Made by a program: the position numbers and the translations under genes. From the NCBI RefSeq assembly GCF_932526225.1, contig NC_064037.1, forward strand, positions 9,532,203 to 9,592,202: 60,000 bases of DNA, given 5' to 3'. The notes beneath the pieces were generated by a model, which saw only the letters and a program-made list of their open reading frames with translations, ran no database searches and had not been told where the DNA came from. Of the stretch, positions 35,401 through 46,600 are shown piece after piece. The stretch comes from Nematostella vectensis. Taxonomy: Eukaryota > Cnidaria > Anthozoa > Actiniaria > Edwardsiidae. Each line of letters starts with the position of its first letter. The first letter of the stretch is position 1.

Positions 35401-38148
35401 AAGAACCCAAGCTGCCTCACGGTTCATCACATGGACAGGAACCCCGACAAGAACATCTAGGGCTAGGCTGGTTTTATGTTTTTTTATTGCTACTGACAAA
35501 ACAAGAGCTTGAAGACACACCTAGGACATCATCAGGAGAAGTAGGTTCCTCAATCCAAACTGGTTTGAATTCTGCCAGCCCCTTCATGTACTCAATGGCC
35601 TCTGGCACATCCCATCTTTGGTTTGAATCCATTGCCTATGTGCAGGAATAAAAATATAGTTGTGTGTTAATTTCATTGTAAAATCTTGCGACAGCTCTTT
35701 CTCTGCTCCATTGTATCCTGATACCAAAACATACACGAAACAAAAAAAAAAGTTGGTTAGCTTGCATTCTCCCCCAACCCCAGGGTGGATACATGCAATG
35801 GTTTGGGTGGATATGTACCCCACTTTTTTTAGTAAGAAATTAAATGTTTTAACGGAGTATCAAACTGATAGTACAGCAGGCCCTTCAACCCCCTTTTTAA
35901 AGGGTTTAACCTGGTTACTATGTTACTAACATGTCTTACCAAAAATCTGTCTGGGCCAATAGTCTTCCTTATGATGGCAGCTCGGCGCCTGTCATCATCC
36001 AGATCATTGCCAACCTTCATTTTAAACCTTTCAATACAAAACAAGGGCATAAAGCCTTTCAATACAAAACAAGGGCATAAAACCTTTCAATACAAAACAA
36101 GGGCATAAAACCTTTCAATACAAAACAAGGGCATAAAACCTTTCAATACAAAACAAGGGCATAAAACCTTTCAATACAAAACAAGGGCATAAAATCTTTC
36201 AATACAAAACAAGGGCATAAAACCTTTCAATACAAAACAAGGGCATAAAACCTTTCGATACAAAACAAGGGCATAAAACCTCTTCACAATAATAAATGGT
36301 ATCTAGCGAAAGCAATAAGGTTGCACAATGTAATAATCCATCCATGGCTACAAACTCACTGTCAATCAGAGTATCAATTTTATTAGCGGTGCTATAATGT
36401 GCTTTTGTTCACCTTGTCCAGCCAGCACTTAGATACTTGTTACAGAGATCTTCTATTTGCTTGTCTGTGTAACCAAGCCAGCCTGCTGAAGTGGTGTATG
36501 CTGGGTACCCCTCTAAGAAGAGCTTTTTGACTGAAATTGAATACAAGAATTTTAAGCACTGACCAAAACAGAATAAAAGATAATAATATAAACATATTCA
36601 GGCCCGTACCAGGATTTTTCTTGTGGGGGGGGGGGGGGATGCAGAGTCCGAAAAAAAGGACTGATTTTTCTGGGGGAGAGGGGGAGTGACTTTTCTGATA
36701 AAAATCTGACCACCCCTGAAAGAACAAAAGGTTTTTTTATGCCTTTGCAGTATCTCCACGAGACGTTTATTTTCGAAATTGCCTAAAATACAAGTCTAAA
36801 TTATGGATTAATGACATACCAGAGTGATCTAGCTTATGCTTTGTAGTTTTGTCTACAAATAGCACGTCTATTAAGAACCGAAAGTGGACTTTTGTTGCAG
36901 GGGTGCCCTCCCTCTGGGTACGGGCCTGGTATTGGAGATTGATAATTGATAAACTATCTTACTTCTTTCTTCTTTTGTTGGAGCATTCTTTTTAAGAATT
37001 TCTATTAAAAAAAACAATATAAATAGTAAGATGATGTGAGAAAAAGGAAACAATAAATGACAAAATTTACAAACCTAATGCTTCCTCCTTGGTCAATGCA
37101 TCGGACCTGTAGAGCAATTAAATTTCTTAAACAGCATCAACTGCCTGTTTTAAGACATACAATGTACACTGCTACTGAGGAATGGGGCATATGGCACAAG
37201 CGGTGTGAATTGTTTGAAATAGCTCTGTGAGGTTGTAGGGGATGTTATGAGGGAAGGTTTGGACAGGGGGCATGCCACAAATTGTGTGAGCTGTTTGATA
37301 CTGTATAACTTGTTTTGGTTCATGTTTGGTGTGTGAGTCTTTATAGTTAAAAATAAAAAAGATATAATGAAGTTACAGTTTTTTATAAAGCAAAATCAAG
37401 TAAAACAAGCTACTTACAAATAGCTGAAGTCCACTGTGGAGACTAATTTCTCTGGAGACTAAAAGAAACCACATTCTAAATCCAATTGATTTTTTATCAC
37501 TTTTTTCATAAGCTAATGACTTCTAAAAGGAGCATACCTGTCAACCTCAAAAAAATCTCAAGGCTTGATAATTTTTGGGGGAGGGGTGGGGTATAACCTC
37601 GCAGGTGTTTGCCATATTAAAAGCTCTCGCAAACTAATCCACTTATAGATCTCACAAGGGTGTTAGATAAATTGCGCTACACAAAGGAATTATTGTCTTA
37701 AATATTTTAAAAGAGAGTTTGCAAAATGACCCTTATTTTCCGGAAGCGATAGAAAATCGCTAAAAAATGGGAAGATTTTGGTGCTCGACGTGGAAGAGCT
37801 GGAGAAGGGGTCCAAAATCTTGAGACTACCGCCTAGTGCGGGAGAGTTGACAGGTATAAAGGAGGGAGAGGGGATGGTGGGGACAAGCCATCAAGGGGGG
37901 AACAATACAGGCCTGTAGCCAAGATTTTGAGCGGGGTGGTTCATTTTTCTATTTCAGTGGACCAAATTTTCGATATACCCATCTCCTCGCCTTAATACAT
38001 TAGGCAATCAATACTCCAAATAAATTCAATCTTGTATTTAAAATGTTATTAATAGGGTGCTTTTTAACATATAGCCATATGCTATATGTTAAAAAGCATA
38101 TACGTTATATGCTTTTTGTTTGTTTCTCCCTGAGCGGACCATCAAGCT

Positions 38149-38179
<31 letters not shown>

Positions 38180-40257
38180 GGGGGAGGGGTTCGTGTCCAG
38201 TAATGTAATTTCAGAAAGGCTATTATTACCTCTGATTGGTTGATCTTAATATTCACAGTTTTTTTTTATACTGTATGCCATATAACTATGCTAAGTATAT
38301 ATTTATTTTTAATTAGACATATCTACTTACCATATCTGACAAAAGTCTCCATACAGGCTGAAAAGAAAAAAATAAAATGAATTTTTGAATTCACAGAAAA
38401 ACTACACATGTACTGCAACTTATAATACGAATAACAACAAAACATAGCTTAAATTTTTTTTTACATTAAAAACTTTCAGGAAACAAATATGTTACCTTTT
38501 CTTCTATCCTTGCCCATAAATCCCAAAGTGCATTTATTATTGCTGCAAGTGCCAAATGGATGACTCCTTTCTCTGGCCCAAGCTGTTAAAGGAAACAAAA
38601 AGGAAAATTAAATAAATTGAAATAATGAACTGAGTTTTCCTAGAACTTCAAATTAATAAGCACTCATAAACAGGGTTTTAAAGATTTCTAGTCGACACTC
38701 CTAGTAAGTCATACCTTTTTTATTGTTTGTTGTTGTTATCTAAGGACAAATTTTGTGATGAAATTACAAGCTATATAATTTAATCGAGAATATTGTAAAA
38801 GCTTTCCCAAATCAGCCAATGAAAATAGATGCTTTCCCACACTTGGTACTTTGTTAAGATGACCGTGGCTGTTTAAGGAGAGGGACTAACCCATCTTAAC
38901 TGCTCTTCATGAGCAAGCTGCCGCCATATGGAGCCAAAGTCATTGAAGATGTCTTCCACTGACATGCCGACAAGCATCTTACCATAGGCTTGGGCAGCAC
39001 CCATAACTATAATGCAAAATGTGAATGGACTCAGGTTTCTGATGGAGTTTGTTAGAAGGGTGTGGTATGCTTTTGGGAAATTTTGAAAAGGTAAACTTAG
39101 TTCCTTATCAATTCTTCCAAATTAATCACTAATTTTCACATCACCATTCCCTAGCCTTCCCCTGTCTGGTTTAGTATAGATTGCTTATGTACAGTAATTG
39201 TTACCTATTTCATTCCCTCGTCCAATAGTGAATGTCAAGCCATAGCCTTCTCTACCACCTGGACTGTCTGTTTTAATAGTCACATACATGGCTGAGTAGT
39301 CAGGGTTTTTATGCTGAAAGACAGTTCACATAGATGGTTTGTGATTTTTTATAATCAATACAATAAAACCTGGTATAATCAATTGATAGAACCAATAAAA
39401 ATAATAATTAATTCCAATCAATTAAAGTTGTTTCTGCAATCGTTTATAATCAGTAATAGGGTGATGGTGTCCAGCAAAAAATGCAGGGTGGGGCCCAGAG
39501 TTGTACTTCAGTGACCACGGATCAATTAAGTTCAAATAGACATCCTTAGGTAATACTGTGTAGGTCATTCTCTGGTAATAGTTCACTAGATCCACCTAGA
39601 AACTTTTTTCTATCCAAATACACACATAAAATAAAACTGGACCTCTTGCACATAATAAGGTGGGAGTCTCAATATTTTGGACCCCTTCTCCCGCTCTTCC
39701 ATGTTGAGCACCAAATCTCCCGCTTTTTAGCCATTTTTATCGCTTCCCAAAAATTGTTCTATAGAAAATCGTCATTTTGCCTATTTTCTATTAAAATATT
39801 TAAAACATTAATTCCCTTGTCTAGAGCAAGTTATGTAACACTCATGAGATCTATAAGTGGACTTGTTCGCGAGAACTTTCTATACGGCAAACGCCTGCGA
39901 GATTATACTTACCCTCCACAACCAAAAACTAAAATACCCCACCCCTCCCCCAAAAATATTATCAAGCCTTGAGATTTTCGGAGGTTGACAGGTATGCAAT
40001 TCTGATGCGTGCTGATATATGCATCGGGTTTAGCTACTAAATCTTTGTCTGTTAGATAGTAGGTTGATAAGGTATTCACGGTAGCGCGCGTGGCATTGTA
40101 AAATTGAATGACAAAATATTTTCGACAGTTTTGTGCCGCTTGTTTTAATTAGCCTACGAAACACAAATGACCAATCACCTACCACAGCATCGGATCCATG
40201 TAATTCTAGGGAGGTGGGGAAGCGGATATCCCGAGCAGTGACTTCAGTAATCTTCAT
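30880..40257 (-). CDS. ENOSF1: Enolase superfamily member / L-fuconate dehydratase, 15 exons
   Basis: Complete reconstructed gene, 442 aa, close to the human protein length of about 443. Exons in gene order: 40183-40257, 39205-39313, 38891-39006, 38496-38582, 38331-38357, 37418-37458, 37075-37106, 36963-37001, 36413-36530, 35940-36027, 35521-35635, 34730-34921, 33060-33159, 31899-31980, 30880-30987. All junctions are GT-AG and phases agree throughout. The product should dehydrate L-fuconate using Mg2+ in an enolase-fold active site, probably mitochondrial or cytosolic. Catalytic residues by homology to bacterial FucD: K217/K219 (KMK), metal ligands D247, E273 and E302, and the D325/H352 pair (QIDS, CPHAGG). 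Exon 5 has only 27 bp. Introns are loaded with MITEs, a TTTA microsatellite and two minisatellites that abut splice acceptors. Divergent to MDC1. Confidence 0.93.
31225..31480. mobile_element. TTAA-type MITE, family B copy 2, in ENOSF1 intron 14
   Basis: Begins TTAAAGCCGCAATGCCACCA and ends in TGGTGATAATGCGGCTTTAA. TTAA occurs at both ends, which fits a TTAA target duplication of the piggyBac or Kolobok type. No transposase. Confidence 0.75.
32092..32484. repeat. (TTTA)n microsatellite in ENOSF1 intron 13
   Basis: Nearly 400 bp of TTTA tetranucleotides with occasional CG or GAT interruptions. It gives low-complexity ORFs (FIYL repeats) that are not genes. Confidence 0.97.
32613..32778. mobile_element. 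Imperfect TIR element in ENOSF1 intron 13
   Basis: The left end CTTATCAAACGTCGATGAGA and the right end (ending CTAATCTCCGTTTGATAA) are imperfect inverted repeats of about 29 bp. A 20-bp palindrome ATTAGAGTTGAAACTCTAAT lies inside the right end. Probably a small MITE; family unknown. Confidence 0.5.
32788..33026. mobile_element. TTAA-type MITE, family B copy 3, in ENOSF1 intron 13
   Basis: Ends are TTAAAGCCGCATTGTCACCA and TGGTGACAATGCGGCTTTAA, a perfect 20-bp inverted repeat including TTAA on both sides. The interior is the same as copies 1 and 2. Confidence 0.82.
33160..33489. repeat. 56-bp minisatellite beside ENOSF1 exon 13
   Basis: Six units of 52-56 bp containing CAACTTAATGTAACAAGAAT and ACCACAAGAAGCGCAATGG. 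Unit starts fall at 33163, 33215, 33271, 33327, 33383 and 33439. The array begins at the exon 13 acceptor: on the gene strand the pyrimidine tract ATCTTCTCTGTTGCAG is the edge of the first unit. Inner copies keep the pyrimidine tract but read GTTGCAT or GTTCCAT instead of GTTGCAG. Confidence 0.93.
33607..33775. mobile_element. TIR element, family C copy 2, in ENOSF1 intron 12
   Basis: Termini are TTGCACTAAGAAAT and TTTCTTAGTGCAA. The interior shares GCGCGCGCTC and 'AGAAAGGG' with the copy at 8.4 kb. Confidence 0.65.
33932..34551. mobile_element. Mutator-like non-autonomous element in ENOSF1 intron 12
   Basis: The element begins TAGCCTGCGTAGCAAGCGC and ends CTTCTACGCAGGCTA. It is flanked by the perfect 9-bp direct repeat GAGGAGATG (33923-33931 and 34552-34560). 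A 9-bp target duplication is typical of Mutator-like elements. The 620-bp interior encodes no transposase. Confidence 0.75.
36027..36280. repeat. 28-bp minisatellite at ENOSF1 exon 10 acceptor
   Basis: Nine units of 28 bp containing CCTTTCAATACAAAACAAGG plus GCATAAAA. The first unit overlaps the exon 10 boundary: on the gene strand TTGTATTGAAAG|G is the real acceptor, and every inner unit repeats GAAAGG. Copies are nearly identical. Confidence 0.95.
36599..36928. mobile_element. Non-autonomous TIR element, family A copy 4, in ENOSF1 intron 8
   Basis: Starts CAGGCCCGTACCAGGAT and ends CTGGGTACGGGCCTG. Flanks are ATATT and GTATT, a 5-bp target duplication with one mismatch. It fills most of this 432-bp intron. 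The interior matches the 14.6-kb copy. Confidence 0.75.
37535..37856. mobile_element. TIR element, family D copy 1, in ENOSF1 intron 5
   Basis: Ends are TACCTGTCAACCTC and GAGAGTTGACAGGTA. The interior is shared, in opposite orientation, with 39655-39994: a G/C-rich GGGGGAGGGG block, 'AAGCGATAGAAAATCG' and a GACCCCTTCTC-type block near the far end. No coding capacity. Confidence 0.7.
37908..38195. mobile_element. Family A relative copy 6, in ENOSF1 intron 5
   Basis: Left end CAGGCCTGTAGCCAAG. The interior is the reverse complement of the 23.7-kb element (ATACATTAGGCAATCAATAC, AAATTCAATCTTGTATTTAA). A 17-bp-arm palindrome GCTTTTTAACATATAGC and its complement lies at about 38059-38097. The right terminus is obscured by a GT and G-run expansion. 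Confidence 0.6.
39655..39994. mobile_element. TIR element, family D copy 2, in ENOSF1 intron 1
   Basis: Diverged copy of the 37.5-kb element in inverted orientation. The right end reads GGAGGTTGACAGGTA; the left terminal repeat is lost. Confidence 0.6.
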
Positions 40258-40672
40258 GATCAAAAGTTCCTTGAAAATGATAAATTCATTGATTTGTTGT
40301 TCTTGTGCCGAATCCCAAAAGTCACATGGCTTTCACGTGCGAATAAACGAGTGGAACTGGAGCGAGTTATTTACCACCGCTGGCCAGAAGACCGTGGATT
40401 CTGAAATATAAATAGTCGCGGGAATAACATGGCGGATGGTGTGGGCTGTTTTGTCTATAGAATCATTCCCTCCCAACCAGATCCTCGCTATTACAGCGGT
40501 TATACGATCTTGTGAAACAGCTATCGAGATCGAATAGGCGCTGTACTAGCCTTAAGGTATTTTAATCCTCCGTTAGTGGAAATTTTACTTTGTTTCCCAA
40601 GAACCACCGTCTGCCGTTTGTTGTCGTTGCTGTATGATTATCAAGTTCCGCGTTTGACTTCATCCGTTCACG
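40258..40672. promoter_or_regulatory. Shared divergent promoter of ENOSF1 and MDC1
   Basis: The two start codons are separated by 415 bp and the genes point away from each other. AACATGGCGG at 40426-40435 matches the YY1-type element common at 5' ends of housekeeping genes. No TATA box is placed suitably for either gene. Transcription start sites are not known, so bidirectionality is inferred from geometry. Confidence 0.7.
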
Positions 40673-43600
40673 ATGGATCTCGACGCTACACAAGCTATAG
40701 AATGGGACGGCTGCGAAGATACTGATGACACAGCCGAACTAGATAGGACTAGAACTAAAAAGCTGGTACAGTATGATTTTTGTATCCTTTATTGAGCAAT
40801 GAATGAATAGTTTAATAGCTCCGGGGTAATTTCGTGGAGTATTCTGTAAAATATATTTATTGTCGCCGCTTCTGTCGGAGAAGCGTATTCAGCGGCTTTA
40901 AACATATAAATGTGACATATATTTTATTTTAGAATAAATAATAAAACAATGAATGATTATTTTTGGCCAGTAAGACAATAAGCAAAAAAAAAAAAAAACC
41001 TAGGAGAAATATAATTGCAATGCTCAAATTCTATGCATATCAAAAAATCTATTTATTATTTTTGGAGCAATAATAGTCGGAAAATATCCTCTTTTACTCA
41101 TTATTTAATAGCTTTGGGCTCAGACATAAGAGCATTTGATAGCAACCAAGAAAAATGGAAACCCTAAATGAAATTATTCAATTGACTTTTTTAAGAGAAG
41201 AGGGTGAGGGGATCACATTACAACTTGCACCACATAACAAGAAGCACCTGTATCACTTCTAGTCCTAGATGTATGTATTATGGCTTGTATAATTCACCTA
41301 GTCTTCATTCCATGTTTTTAGATTGGTCACTTGAAGGTCTTTCAGCACCATCAAACTGAAGAAAAGATATTTGAGATCTATGAAGGTTGGTTGTTGTTTA
41401 TCATGATAATTCCCGATCCTCTTTTGCTGTTTTATTTATCCGTGTTTATTTTTCTTTACAGGAGATAATTTTATTGGAAGAAGTGATTGTGAAATAACAA
41501 TCCCACAAAAGGTAATTGAAGTGATCAAGTAAACTACAATTAATGCCTAAAAAAAGATGTCTAATCTGTGTTATTTGTTTCAGTCTTTGTCTTGAATCAG
41601 CTGTTTAATCAGTGTTATTTATTTCAGTCTTTGTCTAAGAAGCATGCTTGCATTGAAGCTCATGAAGATTTACTTTTGGTTTATGACAATGGCAGCAAAA
41701 ACAAGACTAGAAAAGATAAGGTACACTAGCATTAATTCAATAGATGTCTTTTTATCAATAGATATTTGATTATTATTATCATTAGTATTTTGTGATTTTT
41801 TATTGATTTTTTAAACTAGTATATTGTGTTACAAAACTGTCAAAAAATGTATTGTGAACATTGATGTGTATCCCAGAAAATGAAATTTTCTTGGATATTC
41901 TTTTTTTAGTGGTTAAATATATATGTTTAAAAATACCTCTACAATGTTGAAAATACGTCTAAATTGTGGCAAAACTATTTCGTTGAATAAAAAATTGAAA
42001 CTGCTGTCATTTACATTAAACATCATTCAACTCACATCCAATGAAATCAAACACAAGTTGAATGGCTTGTTGAAATATTTCCTAGGGCCTTAAAGAACAT
42101 TTTGATGACTTGTCTTTTTGTGTAGCTTATTCTAAGACCCCAAGTTAGATATCAGCTGAATGACAGCGACATGCTCACTTTTGCTGACGTCACTTGCCAG
42201 TATCTCCATGGCGTCCTGCAGGTTTGTCTTATTACAGGCATTGTTTTATTGCTTTGCTCTCTAATAGTATTTATGTAAGAATTGATTGTAGCCTATGGTC
42301 TTTGCATAGCATAAAGGTGATCTTAAGTGCTTAACTTCCTTATCTGAGGGATTCACAGTCCCAAAAGTAGAGAGCAAGGTTTTAACAGCTCTGAATAAAA
42401 TCCACTTACGTGTGAGACAAAATCTGTACCACCGAGCTATCATGCCACTGTCCACAGGTCGATGACAATGATGACACTGGCTCAGAGACGGGCTCGGAGT
42501 CTATGTTGCCCACAGACAGTGAGCAGCAGAGGGCAGGTGACGACAATGGGCGGGATTCACGAGATGAGGACATGACATATGCTGCCGACACCGAGCCTGA
42601 TACTGATGATGAGGGACAAAAGGGGGAAAAGGCTGAACTAAATTGTAGAAAGGTTTCTGACAAGGATAACCAACCAGCTAGACCTGTCATTCCTGCTGTG
42701 TTGTATGACTCAGATCAGGAACTGCCCACTCCTTCCCGACGTAATCAGACCACGGTCCTGGAGTCGGCATCGGACAGCGAGGAACCTGCAGGTTGGTGAT
42801 AAACTAATCTGTGATAATCCAACACTACCTATGAAAAAGACAGGTTGGTGATAAACTAATCTGTAATAATCCAACACTTCCCATGAAATAGAGGATAACT
42901 CCCCAATAACTTAAATTAAGTTAAAGTACCAATTTAAATCATGTCTTTTTGTATAACTCATTCCTGCTAACAACTTTTTTTCTATGTCTCTTGATGGTTC
43001 AAGAAAATGAAGTTTTGCACATAAGTGATAATACTAATTAATACCTGTTCATTGAGCCTTTTGCAGTATAAAAAATTACACTGAATTACAGGTTCAATCA
43101 GCAACATTACATGGGCACTTTGGGTTGATTGGGTTTGTGGGCAGTTTGAGTTATCAGAGTTGACACATATGCTCAACTGTTTGATTAATTGGGTATAACA
43201 CATTCCATATAAATATTCTGCAAGCTTTTAACTTTCAAACTCATGTACTTGGAAGCATTGCAACCTATTCAATGGTTTACGGTATTAGTTAGTAGACACT
43301 AAATGATCTGATTCTTTTGCCCAGGTCATTCTCTTGATAAGCACAGTTCAGTTCCTGCAGCACCAGAGAGAACCATTATCGAGTAAGCACATACAGTACA
43401 TCAACTTTTTCATTTTATTCTAGCAGTTTTGTAATCACTTTATAATTCATCTACTGTAATCACTCGGGCTCATATTATGTGCGTCGCTTACATTGATGTT
43501 TTAATGCTGTCATGTAGCTGTTATGTGATAAACCCCTTAATGTCATGGTCCTGGTCCTGATGTCATGCTTCAACTGTGATTTATAATTTTTTTGGGAGGG

Positions 43601-46600
43601 GGGGGGGGAGGTAAGATTGAAAGAGAGGGCAATTACTTAAAAAATGCACTGTGGTTATGTAACACTTTTTGGGAAAATATTGTTAATTGTTTTAGTGAGT
43701 TTTTTAATGTAGGTCTACTTTATTTTTCAATTACAGGGCAACTCCAGATAGACCTGAAGCTACCCCCCTTACTTTAATCTACAGCCCCGACACGCCTACC
43801 TCCCACCACAAACTGCAAGGAGTAACCCAGACTCCGAGCTGCCCACCAACCCTTGTCTATGACAAAAATTCCCCACGAAAAAGTATTGGAGAAATTATGC
43901 CCTCATGTCCAGCTACTTTAGTTTATGAAAAATCATCACAACAAAAAGGTTCAGAAGAAACACCATCCTACGCACCAACTCAAATGTATTCATCAGAACA
44001 TACAACAGGCTCCTTGCAGTCAACACAACCAACAGCGGAGCCTCCCATTGATAAGACCCCATCAAAAACACCCTCTAAGGTGAAGCCCCATGGAGTTGGG
44101 GACCATGTAGTCTATGCTCCCAACACCCAGGGCTTTTCGCCAGGCGAAGAAGAGGAATTAGGACTGGAGGCAACACTGGCCTATGCACCCAAATCACCTG
44201 TTGATAATCCATCCGTGATGCAGCTACCTGAGAGTGGGGATGAGGGAAAAGTAGGCATTGATGCGAGTGATAATAGTGCTACCCAAGAGTACAGATTGGA
44301 TGAAACCAATGAAGGTGCCGTATGCTCACTTTTGATACAAATTTTACAATGAGATTGTCGGTACTTTTCACCCTTACTCCAGGCTGGGTATTGTGGGAAC
44401 TCTTGGCAAATGCTGAAATGCCTTCTAGTCAATACTTGAGACAACTATTTACAGTTCCATTGGATGATCAAAAGCGATCTAAGTGCTGACCTGACAGATT
44501 AGGCCCATGCACAAAGTGTGTTTTTAAGTGTGATAGCGTGCTTTAGCAGTTGCCAAGAGTTTGCTTTATACTCAAGGCATAAATTTTAATCTGATTTTAA
44601 AATCAGATATTAAAACTTTGACATTCCCCTTTGAGACTATTCGATAAAGGGTGTTATTGATGTTTTCTCTTTCTGTGTAGAAGAAGATGAAGACCTGGCT
44701 CTCCTTCCCACCCAAGCTTACCTGGCTAAAGATGTGCAGGACTCTGAGAGTGATGAAAACCTCTTTGCAACTGAAGCAGCAAGGGACATGCCTTTTGTCA
44801 CTAGCAAAAAGCCACCCCCTCGTGAAACTAACAATAATAAGGCTGCAAAAGATAATGAAGATGATGATGTCACTGATGATGATGATAGTGATGATGCTAA
44901 TGATATTGGTGTTCAACCCACTGTCCCGTATAATATTAGTAATATGGCAATTCATGCATATGAGGCAGTAATAGGGAGAAGTGGTGATGATGGTGATGAT
45001 GATGGTGCCACCGATGATGATGATGCTGATAATATTGGTGTTCAGCCCACTGTCCCATATGATATTAGAAAAACCAAAAAAAACCCAACAAATGAAGATA
45101 TTAAGAAGCAAACAGGTCTATCTGCAACAACTGCAACAGTACCCTATGGAGGTGAAGCCGCAACTCAGGCATATGGTAATGCAGATGATGATGATGAAAA
45201 AAATACAAATCAAGCAGAAACGTCTATACAGGTTCAAGCTACTGTGCCGTATGGAATTGAGATGGAAACACAGACTTATGATCCTGCTACTGGTCATAAT
45301 GACGATGACATGACAGATGATGAAAATAATAAAAATTTCGCCGTGGCTGCAACAGTGCCTTATGATTTAGAAACACAAGCTTATGGTGTTGCAGATGATG
45401 ATGATGATAAATCAGATGATGAAAATGACAAGATTACAAAACCCAACAACCCATTGCTAAAGCGTGAACAATCTGCCATGCCCTCAACTCTGCCATACGA
45501 TATTGAAATGGCAACACAAGCTTATAGTGCTGGTGATGCGAATGATGATGATGATACAGATAGTGAGATGGATACAAATGCCAAACGCACCAAAACTTCC
45601 CAACCCAAAGACGGTGAAAATACCCAAAAAGGTGAAAATATTTCACCAACCTTACCTTATTGCCTTGATACACAGGATTACGGAGATAACAATAGTGATA
45701 CCAATGATGAACTCCAAGAGGTTAAACGTCTGTCATCAGAAGAACATGAGGATAATATTGCAGCTTCCATTCTTCCAGAGACACAGGCATATGGGGTTGA
45801 TGTGTCTCCTGCTGCAGATGACGCTGACGGTGAAGATGATCCATCTGGTGATGGAAATGAGTCTAATGATATCAGTGAGAGCGATGGGCTGGGTGATACT
45901 CAGCCGTATGGAGCCGATGAAGACATTATACCTCCTTCAACAACAAAAGAGGTATATTGTTTTTATTTATGTGCGTATTTTATTCAAGAAAATTAATTAT
46001 TCATTTAACTTTTGAGGGGGACAAGCAGGATTTTAGTATTAGATTTAAGTTCGTTTTTTATCTACAGTACAACAACCGTACAAAACACTGAACATCACAA
46101 GTCTTTGGCAAGATGTGTGTGTATTCACAATCGAACGTACGCAAGTTGGCATCTTGTTGACAGCGTTGCAGATCTAAAACACCCCTTTTATACAATGGTG
46201 GGAACCTCAATCTAAACTCCCATTCCAAAGAGATTACTTACACTTGCTCTTCCTTCGCAATTCCTTCATGGTTTCTGTAGCCTGACCTTTTTTTTAGATC
46301 ATACCTGATAGCCAGGAGCCAGGAACCATGTCCCCTGTTATCCCTTTCAAGGGTAGGGGATGCTCTACCAGAGGGAAAAAGCCAGCTGCTCGGGTTTCAT
46401 TTGCTCAAATTGCTGAGGAGGTAATCTATCTGAGATCCGATAAACTAAACGTTACACTTATTACACACGAAACCGTGCTACAAAATGGTCTGTTCCAGGT
46501 ATTATTTCTATCAACCACCGAACAGACAAGAATTGCTATGTGTGATTTAAATAACAATATAACCATTCTCTTTTGTGTTTGAATGATTAAAAGATGGCAT

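Noticed and set aside
37075-38357. Short ENOSF1 exons considered as chance matches
   Set aside because: The 27-, 32-, 39- and 41-bp exons each have correct GT-AG sites and phases and fill exactly the gap in the protein, so they were accepted rather than rejected as noise.
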